Of a DNA stretch of 64,000 bases, positions 57,503 through 64,000 are shown one piece after another. A program made the translations under genes and the position numbers. Positions within the stretch are counted from its first letter, which is position 1, and every line of letters starts with the position of its first letter. Under the pieces are notes generated by a model, which was not told where the DNA came from, did not search any database, and was given only the letters and a program-made list of their open reading frames with translations. Origin of the DNA: Siphonodentalium dalli (lineage: Eukaryota > Mollusca > Scaphopoda > Gadilida > Siphonodentaliidae); assembly GCA_032622095.1 (NCBI GenBank), contig CP136065.1, positions 96,911,343 through 96,975,342 on the forward strand, in the 5' to 3' direction.

Positions 57503-60500
57503 ACCCATACTATCACACAGACTATCACACAGACTATCACACAGACTATCACACATAATATCACACAGACTATCACACAGACTATCACACAGACTATCAC
57601 ACAGACTATCACACATACTATCACACAGACTATCACACATACTATCACACAGACTACCACCCATACTATCACACAGACTATCGCACAGACTATCACACAG
57701 ACTATCACACATACTATCACACATACTATCACACAGACTATCACACAGACTATCACACAGACTATCACACATACTATCACACAGATTATCACACATACTA
57801 TCACACAGACTATCACACATACTATCACACAGACTATCACACATACTATCACACAGACTATCACACATACTATCACACATACTATCACACATACTATCAC
57901 ACATACTATCACACAGACTATCACACATACTATCACACAGACTATCACACATACTATCACACAGACTATCACACAGACTATCACACATAGTATCATGCAG
58001 ACTATCACACATAATATTACCCATACTATCACACATACTATCACACAGACTATCACCCATACTATCAAACAGACTATCACCCATACTATCACACAGACTA
58101 TCACCCATACTATCACACATACTATCACACATACTATCACACAGAGTATCACACATACTATCACACATACTATCACCCATACTATCACACAGACTATCAC
58201 ACATACTATCACACATACTATCACACAGACTATCACACATACTATCACACAGACTATCACACATACTATCACACAGACTATCACACATACTATCACACAT
58301 ACTATCACCCATACTATCACACATGCTATCACACATACTATTACACAGACTATCACACAGACTATCACCCATACTATCACACATACTATCACACAGACTA
58401 TCATTCAGACTATCACACAGACTATCACACAGACTATCACACATACTATCACACAGACTATCACACAGACTATCACACATACAATCACACACACTATCAC
58501 ACAGACTATCACACAGACTATCACACATACTATCACACAGACTATCACACATACTATCACACAGACTATCACACATACTATCACACATACTATCACACAG
58601 ACTATCACACATACTATCACACAGACTATCACACATACTATCACACAGACTATCACACATACTATCACACAGACTATCACACAGACTATCACACATACTA
58701 TCATGCAGACTATCACACATAATATTACCCATACTATCACACATACTATCACACAGACTATCACCCATACTATCACACATACTATCACACATACTATCAC
58801 ACAGAGTATCACACATACTATCACACATACTATCACCCATACTATCACACAGACTATCACACATACTATCACACATACTATCACACATACTATCACACAT
58901 ACTATCACACAGACTATCACTCATACTATCACACAGACTATCACACATACTATCACACATACTATCACCCATACTATCACACATACTATCACACATACTA
59001 TTACACAGACTATCACACAGACTATCACCCATACTATCACACATACTATCACACAGACTATCATACAGACTATCACACAGACTATCACACAGACTATCAC
59101 ACATACTATCACACAGACTATCACACAGACTATCACACATACAATCACACACACTATCACACAGACTATCACACAGACTATCACACATACTATCACACAT
59201 ACTATCACACAGACTATCACACAGACTATCACACATACTATCACACAGACTATCACACATACTATCACACATACTATCACCCATACTATCACACAGACTA
59301 TCACACATACTATCACACAGACTATCACCCATACTATCACACATTCAATCACACAGACTATCACACAGACTATCACACAGACTATCACACATACTATCAC
59401 ACATACTATCACACATACTATCACACATATTATCACACATACTATCACACAGACTATCACACATAATATCACACAGACTCGCACGGACTATCACACAGAC
59501 TATCACCCATACTATCACACAGACTATCACACAGACTATCACACAGACTATCACACATAATATCACACAGACTATCACACAGACTATCACACAGACTATC
59601 ACACAGACTATCACACATACTATCACACAGACTATCACACATACTATCACACAGACTACCACCCATACTATCACACAGACTATCGCACAGACTATCACAC
59701 AGACTATCACACATACTATCACACATACTATCACACAGACTATCACACAGACTATCACACAGACTATCACACATACTATCACACAGATTATCACACATAC
59801 TATCACACAGACTATCACACATACTATCACACAGACTATCACACATACTATCACACAGACTATCACACATACTATCACACATACTATCACACATACTATC
59901 ACACATACTATCACACAGACTATCACACATACTATCACACAGACTATCACACATACTATCACACAGACTATCACACAGACTATCACACATAGTATCATGC
60001 AGACTATCACACATAATATTACCCATACTATCACACATACTATCACACAGACTATCACCCATACTATCAAACAGACTATCACCCATACTATCACACAGAC
60101 TATCACCCATACTATCACACATACTATCACACATACTATCACACAGAGTATCACACATACTATCACACATACTATCACCCATACTATCACACAGACTATC
60201 ACACATACTATCACACATACTATCACACAGACTATCACACATACTATCACACAGACTATCACACATACTATCACACAGACTATCACACATACTATCACAC
60301 ATACTATCACCCATACTATCACACATGCTATCACACATACTATTACACAGACTATCACACAGACTATCACCCATACTATCACACATACTATCACACAGAC
60401 TATCATTCGGACTATCACACAGACTATCACACAGACTATCACACATACTATCACACAGACTATCACACAGACTATCACACATACAATCACACACACTATC

Positions 60501-63330
60501 ACACAGACTATCACACAGACTATCACATATACTATCACACAGACTATCACACAGACTATCACACATACTATCACACAGACTATCACACTTGCTATCACAC
60601 ATACTATCACACATTCAATCACACAGACTATCACACAGACTATCACACAGACTATCACACATACTATCACACATATTATCACACATACTATCACACAGAC
60701 TATCACACATAATATCACACAGACTCGCACGGACTATCACACAGACTATCACCCATACTATCACACAGACTATCACACAGACTATCACACATACTATCAC
60801 ACAAACTATCACACCGACTATCACACAGACTATCACACAGACTATCACACATACTATCACACAAACTATCACACAGACTACCACATAGACTATCACACAT
60901 ACTATCACACAGACTATCACACTTAATATCACACAGAATATCATCCATACTATCACACATACTATCACACAGACTATCACACAGACTATCACACATACTA
61001 TCACACAGACTATCACACATAATATCACACATACTATCACACAGACTATCTCCCATACTATCACACATACTATCACATATACTATCACCCATACTATCAC
61101 ACATACTATCACACAGACTATCACCTATACTATCACACAGACTATCACCCATACTATCACACAGACTATCACCCATACTATCACACATACTATCACACAT
61201 ACTATCACACAGAGTATCACACATACTATCACACAGACTATCACCCATACTATCACACAGACTATCACACATACTATCACACATACTATCACACAGACTT
61301 TCACACATACTATCACACAGACTATCACACATACTATAACCCATACTATCACACATACTATCACACAGACTATCACACAGACTATCACACAGACTATCAC
61401 CCATACTATCACACATACTATCATACAGACTATCACACAGACTATCACACATACTATCACACATACTATCACACATACTATCACACAGACTATCACACAG
61501 ACTATCACACAGACTATCACACATACTATTACACAGACTATCACACAGACTATCACACATACTATCACACATACTATCACACAGACTATCACACATACTA
61601 TCACAGACTATCACACAGACTATCACACATACTATCACACAGACTATCACACAGACTATCAAACATACTATCACACATACTATCACACAGACTATCACAC
61701 AGACTATCACCCATACTATCACACATACTATCACACAGACTATCACACATACTATCACACATACTATCACCCATACTATCACACATACTATCACACAGAC
61801 TATCACACAGACTATCACACAGACTATCACACATACTATCACAGATACTATCACACATACTATCACACATACTATCACACATACTATCACACATAATATC
61901 ACACATACTATCACACATACTATCACACATACTATCACACAGACTATCACACAGACTATCACACATACTATCACACAGACTATCACCCATACTATCACAC
62001 AGACTATCAACCATACCATCACACATACTATCACACATAATATCACACAGACTATCACACAGACTATCACACATACTATCACACATACTATCACACAGAC
62101 TATCACACAGACTATCCCACATACTATCACACAGACTATCACCCATACTATCACACAGACTATCAACCATACCATCACACATACTATCACACATAATATC
62201 ACACTGACTATCACACAGACTATCACACAGACTGTCACACATACTATCACACAGACTATCACACATACTATCACACAGACTATCACCCATACTATCATAC
62301 AGACTATCAACCATACTATCACACAGACTATCAACCATACTATCACACAGACTATCACACAGACTATCACACAGACTATCACACAGACTATCACACAGAC
62401 TATCACACAGACTATCACCCATACTATCACACATACTATCAACCATACTATCACACAGACTATCAACCATACTATCACACAGACTATCAACCATACTATC
62501 ACACAGACTGTCACACAGACTATCACACAGACTATCACACAGACTATCACACAGACTATCACCCATACTATCACACAGACTATCAACCATACTATCACAC
62601 AGACTATCAACCATACTATCACACAGACTATCAACCATACTATCCCACAGACTATTAAACAGACTATCACACATACTATCACACATACTATCAAACATAC
62701 TATCACACATACTATCACACAGACTATCACCCATACTATCACACAGACTATCACCCATACTATCACACAGACTATCACCCATACTATCACACAGACTATC
62801 ACCCATACTATCACACAGACTATCACCCATACTATCACACATACTATCACACATACTATCACACAGAGTATCACACATACTATCACACAGACTATCACAC
62901 AGACTATCAGACATACTATCACACAGACTATCACCCATACTATCACACATACTATCACACATAATATCACCCATACTATCACACATACTATCACACATAC
63001 TATCACACAGACTATCACCCATACTATCACACATACTATCACACAGACTATCACACATACTATCACACAGACTATCACACATACTATCACACAGACTATC
63101 ACACAGACTATCACACATACTATCACACATAATATCACCCATACTATCACACATACTATCACACAGACTATCACCCATACTATCACACAGACTATCACCC
63201 ATACTATCACACAGACTATCACCCATACTATCACACATACTATCACACATACTATCACACAGAGTATCACACATACTATCACACAGACTATCACCCTTAC
63301 TATCACACAGACTATCACACATACTATCAC
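56919..63330 (+). repeat. Downstream copy of the 42550-49010 segment
   Basis: Markers sit at +14369 bp relative to the first copy (43106 to 57475, 45108 to 59477), then +14357 and +14333 bp after 12-bp-multiple deletions (46390 to 60723). The tandem 2002-bp structure is conserved within it. Similarity ends at about 63310-63345, where the sequence switches to a match of 58310-58950. Confidence 0.88.
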
Positions 63331-63344
63331 ACATACTATCACCC

Positions 63345-64000
63345 ATACTATCACACATGCTATCACACATACTATTACACAGACTATCACACAGACTATC
63401 ACCCATACTATCACACATACTATCACACAGACTATCATTCAGACTATCACACAGACTATCACACAGACTATCACACATACTATCACACAGACTATCACAC
63501 AGACTATCACACATACAATCACACACACTATCACACAGACTATCACACAGACTATCACACATACTATCACACAGACTATCACACATACTATCACACAGAC
63601 TATCACACATACTATCACACATACTATCACACAGACTATCACACATACTATCACACAGACTATCACACATACTATCACACAGACTATCACACATACTATC
63701 ACACAGACTATCACACAGACTATCACACATACTATCATGCAGACTATCACACATAATATTACCCATACTATCACACATACTATCACACAGACTATCACCC
63801 ATACTATCACACATACTATCACACATACTATCACACAGAGTATCACACATACTATCACACATACTATCACCCATACTATCACACAGACTATCACACATAC
63901 TATCACACATACTATCACACATACTATCACACATACTATCACACAGACTATCACTCATACTATCACACAGACTATCACACATACTATCACACATACTATC
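63345..64000 (+). repeat. Third copy of the 708-bp/2002-bp higher-order region
   Basis: From the ACATGCTATC unit near 63355 the array repeats 58322 onwards at +5034 bp (CATGCAG marker at 58702 and 63736). It runs off the window. Confidence 0.85.

Larger units (their letters stand above)
39950..64000 (+). repeat. 12-bp satellite array, ACTATCACACA(G/T), about 2000 copies
   Basis: From 39950 to the window end the sequence is built from 12-bp units, mainly ACTATCACACAG and ACTATCACACAT, with recurrent variants (ACTACCACACAG, ACTATCACCCAT, ATTATCACACAT, AATATCACACAG, AGTATCACACAT). The + strand is almost G-free, with at most one G per unit. The first 1.5 kb is more diverged than the interior. 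Five of six frames are open because the unit is four codons long; only the - frame reading GTG TGA is closed. Apparent ORFs of up to 1448 codons are therefore artefacts. The array continues past the window edge. Confidence 0.98.

Noticed and set aside
39902-64000. Giant ORFs (up to 1448 codons) on both strands encoding TITQ, LSHR, YHTD, CDSM and VCVI repeats
   Set aside because: They follow directly from a 12-bp repeat without a stop in five frames. Overlapping ORFs on both strands with the same boundaries as repeat register shifts are not evidence of genes.
39950-64000. CRISPR array
   Set aside because: There are no unique spacers between repeats; units are contiguous 12-mers, and the setting is a eukaryotic genome.
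39950-64000. Telomeric repeat
   Set aside because: The unit does not resemble TTAGGG or known variants, and the array has complex higher-order structure; a subtelomeric or centromeric location cannot be decided from sequence.

Overview
The window looks like nuclear DNA from an invertebrate animal, most likely a mollusc or another lophotrochozoan. It holds one intron-rich gene on the + strand with GT-AG introns, many short DNA transposons, a decayed jockey-like LINE and a very large satellite array. The phylum is inferred from the repeat style and the gene family; nothing here proves a species. No bacterial features, rRNA or tRNA were recognised.

Positions 1-37056 carry the cytoplasmic part of a receptor-type protein tyrosine phosphatase (RPTP). 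Sixteen coding exons were assembled by eye and their splice phases agree from end to end (about 644 codons, stop TAA at 37054-37056). They encode a juxtamembrane wedge, a first phosphatase domain (D1) with all main catalytic motifs, and a degenerate second domain (D2) that keeps Cys-x5-Arg and an Asp in a WTD loop but has lost the Q-loop glutamine. The transmembrane segment and ectodomain lie upstream of the window.

The introns are mobile-element territory. They hold TTAA-flanked MITEs of piggyBac type (1879, 30971, 31581; a fourth at 38031 lies downstream of the gene), a second TTAA palindromic MITE (34746), a Mutator-like element with a perfect 9-bp target duplication and repeated GCCCAGCTGGGC palindromes (11521-12705), a roughly 4.5-kb foldback element (about 6111-10612), several smaller foldbacks, a family of short 'GACCCGACTTCGTCCGGGC' repeats, and the LINE wreck in intron 11 (about 24440-27010).

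From about 39950 to the window end (and beyond) there is a 24-kb array of a 12-bp unit, ACTATCACACA(G/T), about 2000 copies. Rare variant units reveal nested higher-order repeats. A block of about 2.98 kb occurs three times, a 2002-bp block (1294 + 708 bp) is repeated in tandem, and a segment of more than 9 kb recurs about 14.4 kb downstream. Because 12 is a multiple of 3, five of the six frames stay open for kilobases. The resulting giant ORFs are by-products of the repeat and are not annotated as genes.
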